Positions 26,152 to 35,835 of a stretch of DNA of 64,000 nucleotides are shown here, one piece after another. Source of the DNA: Flavobacterium sp. HJJ (GTDB lineage: Bacteria; Bacteroidota; Bacteroidia; Flavobacteriales; Flavobacteriaceae); the NCBI RefSeq assembly GCF_015351475.1, contig NZ_JADKPR010000028.1, forward strand, positions 1 to 64,000, read 5' to 3'. Within the stretch, counting starts at the first letter, position 1. Each line of letters begins with the position of its first letter. Below the pieces are notes generated by a model. That model saw only the letters and a list, made by a program, of their open reading frames with translations, did not search any database and was not told the DNA's origin. Made by a program: the position numbers and the translations under genes.

Positions 26152-27822
26152 ATGAAAAATCAAATTAAAGTTTTACTGCTTTCAGCAATGGTTTTATCTT
26201 TTCAAAACAGCTTTTCGCAAAAGAAAAAGCCAGGACAGAAAAGCAAACCTAAAACCGAAACGATAAAAGGTGATCCACAGCCTGATGTAATGCTCGTAAG
26301 CGATGCACCAGTCATGGCAGAGGAGTCGCCTGTGTCTATATCGGAAGTACGCTCAGATGGGAATTATGGACGTTACGCCACAGAAAAAATAAATGACGAA
26401 ACAATTTGGTTTTATGATAAGTACAATAGTAATTATAAATTTGGTATCAAAAAAAGAGACCAGGTGCTTCTGCCTGCTTTATTCGAAAGAAAAACATATC
26501 CAGCTGTAAGCGATAATAGTTCTTTTCCGATGGGAATTGGAAAAAATTATGGCCTTTATAATGTTGAAAAAGAAATTTGGGAAATCCCGATGATTTACTA
26601 CTCTTTGGATCACATCGGAAATGATATTTTTTCGGCACGTACTAAGAACGGTTATTATGGAGTGATAAGCAGAAATAATAAAGTGTTAATTCCGTTCAAA
26701 TGGGCTGAAATCAGCAGTATTTCTGGTGTAGAGAATTATTTTATTCTTCAGGATAAAAAAACAAATTTAAGAGGTCTATATAGTCTTTTGAACGGGAAAT
26801 TTGTAATACCGTGTGAGTATCAGTATATTCAGACTGTTGATAAAAGCAATTATTTTAAAGTAGATAATGAAAAAGGATCTAATCTGGTTTCTATTGATAA
26901 TAAACCAAAATTCAAAAAATGGTACACTCAGATAAACAGTGTTAGCAGCAGTAAAAATTTTATTGTAAAACTGAACGATAAAATGGGGATTATTGATGAA
27001 AATGAAAACATTGTTCTGCCAATAGAATACAAGGATATTAAAACTTATCCATACAATGACGGTTCATTTTTGGCTGTCAATAAAGAAGGTAAATACGGCT
27101 GTGTCTTAATTAACGGGAAAATTTCTCTGCCATTTGAATACGATCAGATTAATACCAGCTATTCTAATAATCTGAAAACGACAAAAAACAATAAATGTGG
27201 TCTGATACAGGTAAACAGCGGGACTCCATATGAAATTGTTACCTGCGAATATGACAATATCAATATTGAAAACGAAACATTTATTGTAGAGAAAAACGGT
27301 CTTTTTGGGATGCTGGATTCTTTCGGTAAATTAATTGCTCCCTGTGAATATGAATCCATTGACAAGGTAGTGAGCAAGAACAACAACTATTCCAGTAATT
27401 TTGTGTTCATCGCAAAGAAAGACAAGAAATTTGTTTTACTGGACAAAAATGCACAGCAGATCTCCGCAGCTGCTTATTCTAATATTTCACCCGTTACTTT
27501 TTTGAATAAAAATGGTTCTTATTATGATGAATCAAAGTTTAGTTATTTAATGTTTCAAAACAATAATAAAGCAGGTCTGCTGGATATGCTGGGACAGCAG
27601 GTAATGGAGTCTAATTACGAGGAAATTATTGGTGAAAACAATAATCTTTTGCTTGTAAAACAAAAAGGTAAAATAGGAGTATATAATCTGCTTACCAAAA
27701 CTGAAACAATTCCTTGTGTTTATGACCAGATTGTACTGGATCCAAACGGTAATTATGGAGTTAAAGGAAAAGAAATTTATTCAATAGATTTGAATGATAA
27801 TACAAAAACAGTGAAACTGTAA
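26152..27822 (+). CDS. Exported WG-repeat protein
   Basis: This protein of about 556 residues has a signal peptide (MKNQIKVLLLSAMVLSFQNSFSQ) and then a series of WG/KWGL-type beta repeats: KFGIKKRDQVLLPALFE, NYGLYNVEKEIWEIPMIYY, YYGVISRNNKVLIPFKW, KMGIIDENENIVLPIEYKDI, KYGCVLINGKISLPFEYDQI, LFGMLDSFGKLIAPCEYESI. Each unit follows the pattern 'G.....g..v.P..Y..I'. About ten units can be made out. Such repeats form a propeller or solenoid used for protein or ligand binding at the cell envelope; no catalytic residues are apparent. I chose the ATG at 26152, which gives a clean signal peptide; the TTG at 26125 lies in the promoter. Confidence 0.85.
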   Translation: MKNQIKVLLLSAMVLSFQNSFSQKKKPGQKSKPKTETIKGDPQPDVMLVSDAPVMAEESPVSISEVRSDGNYGRYATEKINDETIWFYDKYNSNYKFGIKKRDQVLLPALFERKTYPAVSDNSSFPMGIGKNYGLYNVEKEIWEIPMIYYSLDHIGNDIFSARTKNGYYGVISRNNKVLIPFKWAEISSISGVENYFILQDKKTNLRGLYSLLNGKFVIPCEYQYIQTVDKSNYFKVDNEKGSNLVSIDNKPKFKKWYTQINSVSSSKNFIVKLNDKMGIIDENENIVLPIEYKDIKTYPYNDGSFLAVNKEGKYGCVLINGKISLPFEYDQINTSYSNNLKTTKNNKCGLIQVNSGTPYEIVTCEYDNINIENETFIVEKNGLFGMLDSFGKLIAPCEYESIDKVVSKNNNYSSNFVFIAKKDKKFVLLDKNAQQISAAAYSNISPVTFLNKNGSYYDESKFSYLMFQNNNKAGLLDMLGQQVMESNYEEIIGENNNLLLVKQKGKIGVYNLLTKTETIPCVYDQIVLDPNGNYGVKGKEIYSIDLNDNTKTVKL

Positions 27823-27850
27823 TCAGGCAGTTTTTTTAAAATAAAAGAAT

Positions 27851-27887
27851 CCGTCTCATTTTCCTAAAAAAGCGAGACGGTTTTTTT
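27851..27887 (+). terminator. Terminator of WG-repeat gene
   Basis: CCGTCTC (27851-27857) pairs with GAGACGG (27874-27880), followed by seven T residues. Confidence 0.85.
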
Positions 27888-27918
27888 GTTTATTTGCTAT
27901 ACCAATTAAGACACATTT

Positions 27919-29157
27919 ATGGCATCAAACAAAAAACAAGCCGCAGTTGGCTTTATCTTCATCACAATGTTAATCGATATTACAGGCTGGGGAATCATTA
28001 TTCCAGTTATTCCAAAACTGATTAAAGAATTAATACATGGCGATGTAAGCGAAGCGGCAAAATACGGCGGCTGGCTTACATTTGCCTATGCGATTACCCA
28101 ATTTATGTTTGCGCCTTTAATAGGTAATCTGAGTGATAAATTTGGGCGGAGACCTATAATTCTAATTTCGCTTTTTGCTTTTTCGCTGGATTATATTCTG
28201 TTGGCATTTGCGCCAACGATTACATGGCTGTTTGTTGGAAGAATAATTGCTGGATTGACCGGTGCAAGTATTTCTACTGCTTCGGCGTATATAGCCGATG
28301 TGAGCACGCCAGAGAATAGAGCCAAAAACTTCGGTATGATTGGTGTAGCTTTTGGCCTTGGATTTATAATCGGGCCCGTTTTGGGAGGTGTATTGGGACA
28401 TTATGGATCCAGAATTCCGTTTTATGCAGCAGCGGTTTTGTGCATGCTGAATTTCTTGTACGGATATTTTATTCTGCCCGAATCCTTATCCAAAGAAAAT
28501 AGAAGACCAGTGAATTTGAAAAGAGCTAACCCAATCGGAGCGTTTTTAAACCTTAAAAAATACCCTTCTCTTTACGGATTATTGATTGCTTTGTTTTTAA
28601 TTTTTGTTGCATCGCATGCAGTCGAAAGTAACTGGAGTTATTTCACAATGTACAAATTTGGCTGGGATGAAAAAATGGTCGGAATTTCACTAGGTGTTGT
28701 CGGCGTTTTAGTAAGTCTGGTACAGGGTGGGCTTATACGTTGGACTAGCAGAAAATTAGGAAACGAAAAAAGTATTTATATCGGAATGACATTGTATACG
28801 ATCGGAATGTTATTGTTTGCTTTTGCTTCAGAAAGCTGGATGATGTTTCTCTTTTTGATTCCGTATTGTCTTGCAGGGATTGCTGGACCATCATTGAGGG
28901 CTATAGTTACAAATCATGTTTTGCCAACAGAACAAGGTGAAATTCAGGGAACAATAGCAAGTTTAATGAGTGCAGCAACTATAATTGGACCACCAATAAT
29001 GTCAAGTCTTTTTTATTATTTTACGCATAAAGGCTCACCATTTGAATTTGCAGGAATGCCATTTATTCTAGGTGCTGTATTGATGATAATTAGCGGTATT
29101 GTTTCGTATTTTTCATTGAAAAAATATGTTATTTCAAAAGGAGATAATAAAGGGTAA
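27919..29157 (+). CDS. MFS drug exporter, TetA-like
   Basis: This 412-residue major-facilitator protein has twelve predicted membrane spans. The motif between TM2 and TM3, GNLSDKFGRRPIIL, is the MFS motif A, and the sequence LTGASISTASAYIADVSTPENRAKNFG with GLGFIIGPVLGG (antiporter motif C) is characteristic of the TCR/Tet drug:H+ antiporter group. It would export a small lipophilic compound against protons. Similarity to tetracycline exporters is at family level only, and real tetracycline resistance is not implied. It is a single-gene unit between two terminators. Confidence 0.9.
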   Translation: MASNKKQAAVGFIFITMLIDITGWGIIIPVIPKLIKELIHGDVSEAAKYGGWLTFAYAITQFMFAPLIGNLSDKFGRRPIILISLFAFSLDYILLAFAPTITWLFVGRIIAGLTGASISTASAYIADVSTPENRAKNFGMIGVAFGLGFIIGPVLGGVLGHYGSRIPFYAAAVLCMLNFLYGYFILPESLSKENRRPVNLKRANPIGAFLNLKKYPSLYGLLIALFLIFVASHAVESNWSYFTMYKFGWDEKMVGISLGVVGVLVSLVQGGLIRWTSRKLGNEKSIYIGMTLYTIGMLLFAFASESWMMFLFLIPYCLAGIAGPSLRAIVTNHVLPTEQGEIQGTIASLMSAATIIGPPIMSSLFYYFTHKGSPFEFAGMPFILGAVLMIISGIVSYFSLKKYVISKGDNKG

Positions 29158-29175
29158 TTATTGTTTAAAAATAAA

Positions 29176-29216
29176 AGAGATTGTTTCAGTTCTTATTTGA
29201 AACAATCTCTTTTTTT
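29176..29216. terminator. Bidirectional terminator
   Basis: AGAGATTGTTTCA (29176-29188) pairs perfectly with TGAAACAATCTCT (29198-29210), with T runs on both strands. It sits between the convergent MFS and SprB-repeat genes. Confidence 0.85.
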
Positions 29217-29235
29217 ATATTTAAACCGAAAAAAA

Positions 29236-32200
29236 TTATTCTTTTATGATTTTCATCGTTTTTTGCTTGTTTTCTGATTGTATTTTTAGGAAATAAACGC
29301 CTGATGAAATATTTGATAAATCAATTTCAGAATGAGAAGCTTTTATTTTCTTTATCAAAATCGTTTCTCCTTTTATTGAGATAAGAGAAACCTCATCTAT
29401 TGTTGATGTATTCGAAAACGTTAAAATATTTTTTACAGGATTAGGGTAGTAAGCAAAATTTGTGATGTCAAAATCATTAGTTCCTAAAGTGCTTAATTTT
29501 GTTGTAACGGCCAGTCTTTCTTTGCTTTCAATTCCGTTTATGGTTTGTGAAGCATAATAGGTTGTTCCTTCAACTATAACTGTTGTTAATGGTAATTCGG
29601 TTTCGGCAGTTTTACTGGTTTTGCTCGTCGTTGAACTTTCTTTTAGATACCATTTAATGTTTGGAATATCAATTTTAATATCAGCTAATGTTTGACCTTT
29701 TGTAAAATTTATATTAATAGCTTTTTTGCTGTCTACTAAAGGGGCTGGAGGATTGATTGTATTTGAAAATGATAGGTAACATCCGTTTTGATCTTGTGTT
29801 ATTGTTGTATAGATCCCTGGTGCTAAACTTGTAAATGTATTGTTTGTTGTAAATACACCTAAATTTGGAGAAATAGCATAATTGATAATGCCAGTTCCAC
29901 CTGTGCCGTTTATTGTTATGGTTTGATCTTTGGTTTCAACAGTTGCTGTAAGCGGAGTAGCAGGTTCTGCTATAATAATGTTCGTTGACACTAAACAGCC
30001 AAGCGCATCTTTAATCACGATGTTTTGTAAGCCCGCCGATAAACCGTTAAAAACATTTGAAGTTTGATATGTATTGCCAATTGAATAGGTGTAAGGGCTT
30101 TGTCCTCCAGTTGCAATGACAGTAACCGAACCTGTATTAGCTCCTTTACAGCTTATGTCAGTTTTTGTTGTGTTGACAAGTAAAGGCGATTGCGATTTTA
30201 TTGATACAGAATTATTTGCAATACATCCATTAGAATCTTTTACGTAAACGGAATAAGTCCCGGCCGTTAAATTTGAAAAATCAGAAGTAGATGCAAATAT
30301 AATTCCACCATCTATTGAATATTTATATGGTGCAACGCCTCCTGTTGCAGTAACATTTAGGGATGCATTACTTAAGCAGTCTATAGGTTTTGTGATCATA
30401 GTTGTTGCATTTAGCAATGTAGGCTGAATTATATCAACAAATATCATTGCCAAGCATCCAAGAGAATCTCTAATCGTTACATTGTAGCTGCCGGCTGATA
30501 AGCCATTAAAAATATTTGACTTTTGAAAAACATTACCATTACCAATTGAGTATTCGTAAGGAGCTTGTCCGCCAGTGGTGTTGATGTATATCATTCCGTC
30601 TGATGAACCAGAACAAGTGATATTCGTTTTTGTGGCAGTTGCTGTTAATAGAGTAGGTTGAATTAAGATTATATCATTTGTAAGCACTGTACAATTACTG
30701 GAATCTTTAACTGTAAAACGATAGGTTCCAGATGTTAAATTTGTAAAAAGGTTGGAAACTCCATACGAACCTCCATTCATCGAATATAGATAAGAACCAT
30801 TTCCTCCCGATACATCAATTTTTATTGAAGCATTACTCACACAATCTATTGGTTTGGTAATTGTAGCATTTGCTGTAATTGGAATAGGTGGAACTACTGT
30901 TATTGTGTTGGTAGTAGAGATTGTGTTTGTAGCATCTTTTACTATTACATAATAAATGCCTGCACTAAGATTACTAAAAATATTGCTCGATTGATAAGGA
31001 TTACCATTTAGTGAATAGGTGTATGGTGCTATTCCTCCAGAAGTGGTAATAGTAATTTCGGCATTACTGTTACAATCTAATTTTTTAGTGAGTGTTATAA
31101 GATTAGTTAGAGGAGAAGCTTTAATACTTGCAGAAAAAGTATTTGATTCGCAGCCTTTTGAATCCTTTATCAAGATCTTGTGATTTCCAACACTTAAATT
31201 ATTAAAAACATTATCAGATTGATACGCTGTAGAATCAACTGAAAATTGATAAGGAGCAATACCGCCTTTACCATTAATTGTTAAAGTCTGTTCATTAATA
31301 ATAAAATCAGCTAATATTGGTTCTGGCTCTATTACTGTATGAGATACTTTTATTAAACAATCATTGGCATCCTTTATAGTTAATCCATAGTTTCCAAAGC
31401 CAACATTAGTGTAAGTATTGTTAGATGAGTAAGGATTATCATTTAAAGAATATTGATAAGGAGATTTTCCTCCCGCAGCCGTAACGGTTAATGATGTTTT
31501 GTCTTTCGCACATAATAATGTTCCGCTCGAAACAGTTGCTTTTAATGTTGGGTAATTTTCGACTGTAATTAGCATTGCCGGAGAAACACAGTTATTTTGG
31601 TCTCTTACAAAACACACATAATCTCCCGCTGGCACATTATAAAATGTATCGCTAGTGGTGTAAGTAGCTCCGCCATCAAAAGAATAATTATATGGAGCTT
31701 GTCCAGCAGTTGCGACAACAGTTATTGACGAATTAGTAGAACAATCAACAGGGTTAGTAATAAGTGCAACTCCACTTACTGGTACAAGTGGCGTTATAGT
31801 TATTGGTTTTGTATTTGTGATTGTGTTTTGGGAGTCTTTCACAGTTATAGTATATGTCCCCGGACTTAAATTATCAAAAATATTAGCTGCTTGATATTTC
31901 GCTCCATCATTTATGGAATAAGCATAAGGACCTTGTCCACCAGCAGCAGCAGCCATTAATGATGCATTACTATTACAATCTATTTGTTTGGTAATCGTTA
32001 TTGTAGCATTCAAAGGAGGTTTAATAATAGCATCTTCTATGATAACTAAGCAGCCATTACTGTCTTTTACGCTGACTGTATATGTTCCTGGAGCTAAATT
32101 GCTAAACGTATCAGAGGTCTGGGCATTGGCTGCTAAAGAACCATTGATCGTTAACCAATATGCATAAGGAGCTGTTCCCCCAGTTGCATTTACCGTTATA

Positions 32201-32547
32201 TTTTGTCCTGATACCGTTACAGCTGCATTTAGAATTGCTGGCTCAGTTACAACTACAGAATTAAAAACGGTAGCGCCAAGAGCATCTTTTGTAATAATAT
32301 TATATGTCCCTGGTGATAAATTAAAAGTATCAAAAATGATAGATTGAAATGAACCATTATTAATAGAATAAGTGTAAGGCGATTGACCGCCAATTGCAAC
32401 AATGTGTAAAGAACCGCTATTGCTGCCATAACAGTAACTATTAGTAATTGCACAAACAGAAGATAATGGGGTAGAAACTGAAGAATTGTCTTTTGGGTAT
32501 AGATTTAGAGAAATAAAAACAATTAAAATGAGTAATTTTTTTTTCAC
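29236..32547 (-). CDS. SprB-repeat surface protein with T9SS tail
   Basis: This 1103-residue exported protein begins with a signal (MKKKLLILIVFISLNLYP). Twelve tandem units follow, each of about 75-80 residues and built as 'C.SNASI.VTATGG.APY.YSI..G...S..F.NLsaGtY.v.VKDsnGC', the SprB repeat known from flavobacterial gliding adhesins. After the repeats comes a region near residues 960-1020 (WYLKESSTTSKTSKTAE...). The C-terminal tail starts FAYYPNPVKNILTFSN and ends ISSGVYFLKIQSENKQKT, a type A T9SS sorting domain. It should be secreted by the type IX system and attached to the cell surface as an adhesin. It is smaller than SprB itself, so it is not SprB. Confidence 0.93.
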   Translation of the reverse strand: MKKKLLILIVFISLNLYPKDNSSVSTPLSSVCAITNSYCYGSNSGSLHIVAIGGQSPYTYSINNGSFQSIIFDTFNLSPGTYNIITKDALGATVFNSVVVTEPAILNAAVTVSGQNITVNATGGTAPYAYWLTINGSLAANAQTSDTFSNLAPGTYTVSVKDSNGCLVIIEDAIIKPPLNATITITKQIDCNSNASLMAAAAGGQGPYAYSINDGAKYQAANIFDNLSPGTYTITVKDSQNTITNTKPITITPLVPVSGVALITNPVDCSTNSSITVVATAGQAPYNYSFDGGATYTTSDTFYNVPAGDYVCFVRDQNNCVSPAMLITVENYPTLKATVSSGTLLCAKDKTSLTVTAAGGKSPYQYSLNDNPYSSNNTYTNVGFGNYGLTIKDANDCLIKVSHTVIEPEPILADFIINEQTLTINGKGGIAPYQFSVDSTAYQSDNVFNNLSVGNHKILIKDSKGCESNTFSASIKASPLTNLITLTKKLDCNSNAEITITTSGGIAPYTYSLNGNPYQSSNIFSNLSAGIYYVIVKDATNTISTTNTITVVPPIPITANATITKPIDCVSNASIKIDVSGGNGSYLYSMNGGSYGVSNLFTNLTSGTYRFTVKDSSNCTVLTNDIILIQPTLLTATATKTNITCSGSSDGMIYINTTGGQAPYEYSIGNGNVFQKSNIFNGLSAGSYNVTIRDSLGCLAMIFVDIIQPTLLNATTMITKPIDCLSNASLNVTATGGVAPYKYSIDGGIIFASTSDFSNLTAGTYSVYVKDSNGCIANNSVSIKSQSPLLVNTTKTDISCKGANTGSVTVIATGGQSPYTYSIGNTYQTSNVFNGLSAGLQNIVIKDALGCLVSTNIIIAEPATPLTATVETKDQTITINGTGGTGIINYAISPNLGVFTTNNTFTSLAPGIYTTITQDQNGCYLSFSNTINPPAPLVDSKKAININFTKGQTLADIKIDIPNIKWYLKESSTTSKTSKTAETELPLTTVIVEGTTYYASQTINGIESKERLAVTTKLSTLGTNDFDITNFAYYPNPVKNILTFSNTSTIDEVSLISIKGETILIKKIKASHSEIDLSNISSGVYFLKIQSENKQKTMKIIKE

Positions 32548-32576
32548 AAGTATAGGTTTGTTAAATTTAGGTTTAA

Positions 32577-32584
32577 CAAATATA
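32577..32584 (-). promoter_or_regulatory. -7 box of SprB-repeat gene promoter
   Basis: On the minus strand this reads TATATTTG, an exact consensus match, 29 bases before the ATG. A TTTG on the same strand at 32612-32609 is 24 bases upstream, longer than the usual spacing. Confidence 0.5.
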
Positions 32585-32602
32585 GATAAAAAACTTTTTA
32601 TA

Positions 32603-33040
32603 CTATTTCAAATACAAACAATGATTATAGTAATCAATAATTCCTTTGCCTTTCAGCAGGACATCGGCACCAATAATGCCGTGAACGGGCTTGACTTTAT
32701 ATTGGCTCAAAGCTTCGTTAACATGTGATAAATCAAAAATCACGAGATCCAGTTTGCTGGTTTTCCATTTGGCTAATTTGAGTTTGTTGCCCGAAGCCAT
32801 TTGCGTTAGCATGCCCGTAGCTCCGGCACCCGAAGCTTTGGTTTTGGAATTTTTGGCTTCCAAAGCAAAATATTCAATACTTTCAAATCCCACACAGCTG
32901 TTGGAAGCGCCCGTGTCGAGTATAAAATTTCCCTTTACGCCATTAATTTCTGCCTTGATTAAAAGGTGCTGGGTTTTGGTTACTTTAAACTTGACTTTTT
33001 TATAGTCTGCTTTTTTGAGTTTTTCGTGTAAGTTTTTCAT
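32603..33040 (-). CDS. Retropepsin-like aspartic protease
   Basis: This 145-residue single-domain protein carries the aspartic-protease signature FILDTGASNS (catalytic D42) and a downstream HGIIGADVLLKGKGIIDY, the second hydrophobic-glycine element of the fold. Proteins of this clan act as dimers, each chain giving one aspartate. No signal peptide is seen, so it is probably cytoplasmic. It follows the CHAT/TPR gene after 47 bases in the same direction and is likely cotranscribed. Its substrate is unknown; processing of a neighbouring product is possible. Confidence 0.85.
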   Translation of the reverse strand: MKNLHEKLKKADYKKVKFKVTKTQHLLIKAEINGVKGNFILDTGASNSCVGFESIEYFALEAKNSKTKASGAGATGMLTQMASGNKLKLAKWKTSKLDLVIFDLSHVNEALSQYKVKPVHGIIGADVLLKGKGIIDYYNHCLYLK

Positions 33041-33087
33041 TTTGCAAATGGCTTTTCGGTAAAGTAAAAATAGGATTTGTTAGGAGA

Positions 33088-35751
33088 TTATTGGTTTTTG
33101 AATTTCAGTTTTTCTTTTTTAATTCGTTTAGTAATAAATTTAAACAATAAAACCCCTCCGACTAGTACTGCGCAAATCACTAGTCCAAATAACAGATAGT
33201 TGCATTCATGTCTGCCTTCGATATTTCCATAATACACAAAAGCGGCCCAATAATACGGTGATTTTTTCGCGTTTGATATATTTTTGTTTTTTAGAAAGTC
33301 CCGTTTGGTATTGGCATTAGCTTCAATGTAAGATTGTCCGTTTTTGATGTTTTGGTAAAAGGAATCCATGAAAATCGAGGTGGTGTAATCATTGACTTTC
33401 CATAAAGAAAATAGCAGGTTTTGCGCTCCCGCAAATTGAAATCCTCTAGCGACACTCATCGCACCTTCGGATTTAAAAAGTTTTCCAATACCTGTTTCGC
33501 AGGCACTCAAAACAACCAAATCAGGATTGATATTCAAATGATACAGTTCGGAATACAGGATTTCCTGATCGTAAAATTTAATACTTGCCGGCGTTTCGAT
33601 ATCTCCTGATGCCGCGTGGGTGGATAAGTGAATAATGCTATAATCAGCGGCGTTTCTTTTGAAATTTTCGAAAGAGGCAGCTGCATTTTTAAAGTATTTC
33701 CCTTTAAAATTCTTTTGTATTGACTGCATTTCGTCTTTTGAATAGCTTAAAGTATAAGGAGTATTTTCGAAAACTGGAAAAATTCCCAAAACAGTCTCTT
33801 CCCGCTGTTTTTTTCTTTTGTTAAAAGACAAATAAAATCCCGCCGAATTTTCGTAACCAATGTTGTAATCGTTCAAAAGATAATGCATTTGTGCAAAATT
33901 GGCTGTTGAAGATTCTTGTGTAATCAAGGCTTCAAAAGGCAGGAAATTTAAAATTCCATCGGGAATAATGATAAGATTTTTGGATGCCGAATTCTTGGGT
34001 AATTTTAATAATTGATAAGCAGCATTTGCATAGTGATTGTAATTCTTCGGGTTATTTACAATATTCTTCGGATCATTAAAAAAGTCTATGAATTGCTTTA
34101 TTTTTACTGATGTATGAGCATCATTGCTGAATGAGCTGAGATAAATCTTTTTGTCAACTATGGTAAATAAATACATGTTTTCGGCTCCTGAAAAATATTC
34201 AGCCATCACGGCATTATTCTTTTCTAATTTAGCATACAAATTATCTAAATTGATATCCTGAACAGCTTTGTCTTCTTTTTTTATTTGGCTTTGCTTTAAT
34301 AAAAGCATCAGTTCGTTTTGTTTTTTGATGGCTTCGTTGATTTTGACAATATCGGCTTGATCTTCTTTTTGCTGTTCTTTTAAAATGATGCTGTTTTGAT
34401 TTTGAAGCTGTTCGGAAAGTTGTTTTTCAGCGATTGACTGCGTTTTTGAATTACTGATTCCTCGTTGTAAAATGGCTGATTTTGTATATTCCGAAAGTTG
34501 AAAAGCCTTTTCGAGATAAATTGTTTTGTGTTCTTTTTCAAAAAGCGATTTGTAAATGGCAATACATTTTTCTGTGCGATTTCGATTCCTGATTTGGTTA
34601 ATGATTTTCGAGTTTTCATAAACCAAAAGTGATTGAAACAGTTCTTCTATATGGAAAGCAAGTTCGTAACTTTCCAATGCTTTTTTGGGTTGGTTTTCAA
34701 TCTTGAAAATTTCAGCTTGTAAGTCCAAAGCATCCAATAAAATAGACTCGGCATAAAGTGAATTTTTCTTTGGGAGAATACTTTTTTTACTCAAATAATC
34801 AGGAATCAATATTTTGAAAATACTTGTAATGACTGAGTTTGATTCGTTTGGTTTTCCAAGTTTGAAAAGAATATTGGCTTCGTCAAAATAGAATTGAGCT
34901 TTTTTTCGGGGGCTGCTATTGGGCGATTTTTCGAATTCGACTCTGGCTTTTATAAAATATGCATTTGCCAATTCAAAGTTTTGCCACTGCGCATTTAGGG
35001 CTGATAAATTACGGTAGCAATTGGCTAAAGTTTCCGATTGGTCTTTCTCGTTTTTTAATAATTTAATTGCTTCCAAATAATGTTTTTCAAGATTTTGGAA
35101 AAAATCATTTCGGATTGGGAAAGCTGGATTTGGGTCTTTATAACTCAGCACATAACTATTCCCTAGATTGTTGAGTAAAGTCCCTTTTTGAATATTGGAT
35201 AATTTTTCAGTTCTAATGGTTTTTTCCAGTAAATCAATGGCAAGGTAATTTCTCCCCGAATTTTGATAAACATTTGATAAATTGAGAATGGCAGCTATTT
35301 TATTGTTTTCATTTTTTTTTGCATTGGCCAAAAAATAATACTGTTTGATGGTGTTTTCGGCATTGTCGTAGTCGCCGATGATAGTGTAGAGATTTCCCAG
35401 CGGTTTCAGGCAGTATTCTACAATATCATAATCCGAGAGTTTGTAATTTTGATAGGTTTTCCAGGCTTTTTCATAGCTGGCGATTGCCTCGTTAGTTTTG
35501 CCGAATTTATTTTCGAAATAGGCTTTGCTGCAGTCTAGGATTACGATTGAAAGTAGTGCGTCTTTTGATTTTTTGTTTTGATTTTTCCAAAAATTGATTT
35601 CGACAGTACTTAGTTTTTCAATTCCTTCCGGAGTTGGATTGGCGGTAAAATAGTCGATAGCTTCATAAGTTTGATCTTCCAGACTGTGATTTTTTTGCCC
35701 AAATGCCATTAGGGATGTAAAGAGGCAAAAGAAAATAATTTTATTTGTCAT
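33088..35751 (-). CDS. Exported CHAT-domain protein with TPR repeats
   Basis: This 887-residue protein has a signal peptide (MTNKIIFFCLFTSLMAFGQ). About 350 residues of TPR-like helical repeats follow (e.g. KTNEAIASYEKAWKTYQNY, DYDNAENTIKQYYFLAN), then a coiled-coil region (about 420-490). The C-terminal CHAT protease domain carries the caspase-like dyad His712 (IIHLSTHAASG) and Cys751 (VVLSACETGIG). A single transmembrane helix at about 851-873 and a basic tail (KRIKKEKLKFK) close the chain. With a signal peptide at one end and a stop-transfer helix at the other, the TPR and CHAT parts should face the periplasm. Both catalytic residues are intact. The substrate is unknown. Confidence 0.88.
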   Translation of the reverse strand: MTNKIIFFCLFTSLMAFGQKNHSLEDQTYEAIDYFTANPTPEGIEKLSTVEINFWKNQNKKSKDALLSIVILDCSKAYFENKFGKTNEAIASYEKAWKTYQNYKLSDYDIVEYCLKPLGNLYTIIGDYDNAENTIKQYYFLANAKKNENNKIAAILNLSNVYQNSGRNYLAIDLLEKTIRTEKLSNIQKGTLLNNLGNSYVLSYKDPNPAFPIRNDFFQNLEKHYLEAIKLLKNEKDQSETLANCYRNLSALNAQWQNFELANAYFIKARVEFEKSPNSSPRKKAQFYFDEANILFKLGKPNESNSVITSIFKILIPDYLSKKSILPKKNSLYAESILLDALDLQAEIFKIENQPKKALESYELAFHIEELFQSLLVYENSKIINQIRNRNRTEKCIAIYKSLFEKEHKTIYLEKAFQLSEYTKSAILQRGISNSKTQSIAEKQLSEQLQNQNSIILKEQQKEDQADIVKINEAIKKQNELMLLLKQSQIKKEDKAVQDINLDNLYAKLEKNNAVMAEYFSGAENMYLFTIVDKKIYLSSFSNDAHTSVKIKQFIDFFNDPKNIVNNPKNYNHYANAAYQLLKLPKNSASKNLIIIPDGILNFLPFEALITQESSTANFAQMHYLLNDYNIGYENSAGFYLSFNKRKKQREETVLGIFPVFENTPYTLSYSKDEMQSIQKNFKGKYFKNAAASFENFKRNAADYSIIHLSTHAASGDIETPASIKFYDQEILYSELYHLNINPDLVVLSACETGIGKLFKSEGAMSVARGFQFAGAQNLLFSLWKVNDYTTSIFMDSFYQNIKNGQSYIEANANTKRDFLKNKNISNAKKSPYYWAAFVYYGNIEGRHECNYLLFGLVICAVLVGGVLLFKFITKRIKKEKLKFKNQ

Positions 35752-35793
35752 GCTGGTTTCTCTGTTCGTTTTCGCAGACTAATTAAAACAAAA

Positions 35794-35815
35794 AACAGGA
35801 ATTAAGTATCCTGTT
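35794..35815 (-). terminator. Terminator of PKD/barrel gene
   Basis: AACAGGA (35794-35800) pairs with TCCTGTT (35809-35815); a T run follows on the minus strand. It separates the PKD gene from the CHAT gene downstream. Confidence 0.7.
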
Positions 35816-35835
35816 CCTTTGGGCTGGGTAAAAAA

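Noticed and set aside
27919..29157. Tetracycline resistance gene
   Set aside because: Only family-level similarity to Tet exporters is visible; it lies in a housekeeping block and not on the integrative element.
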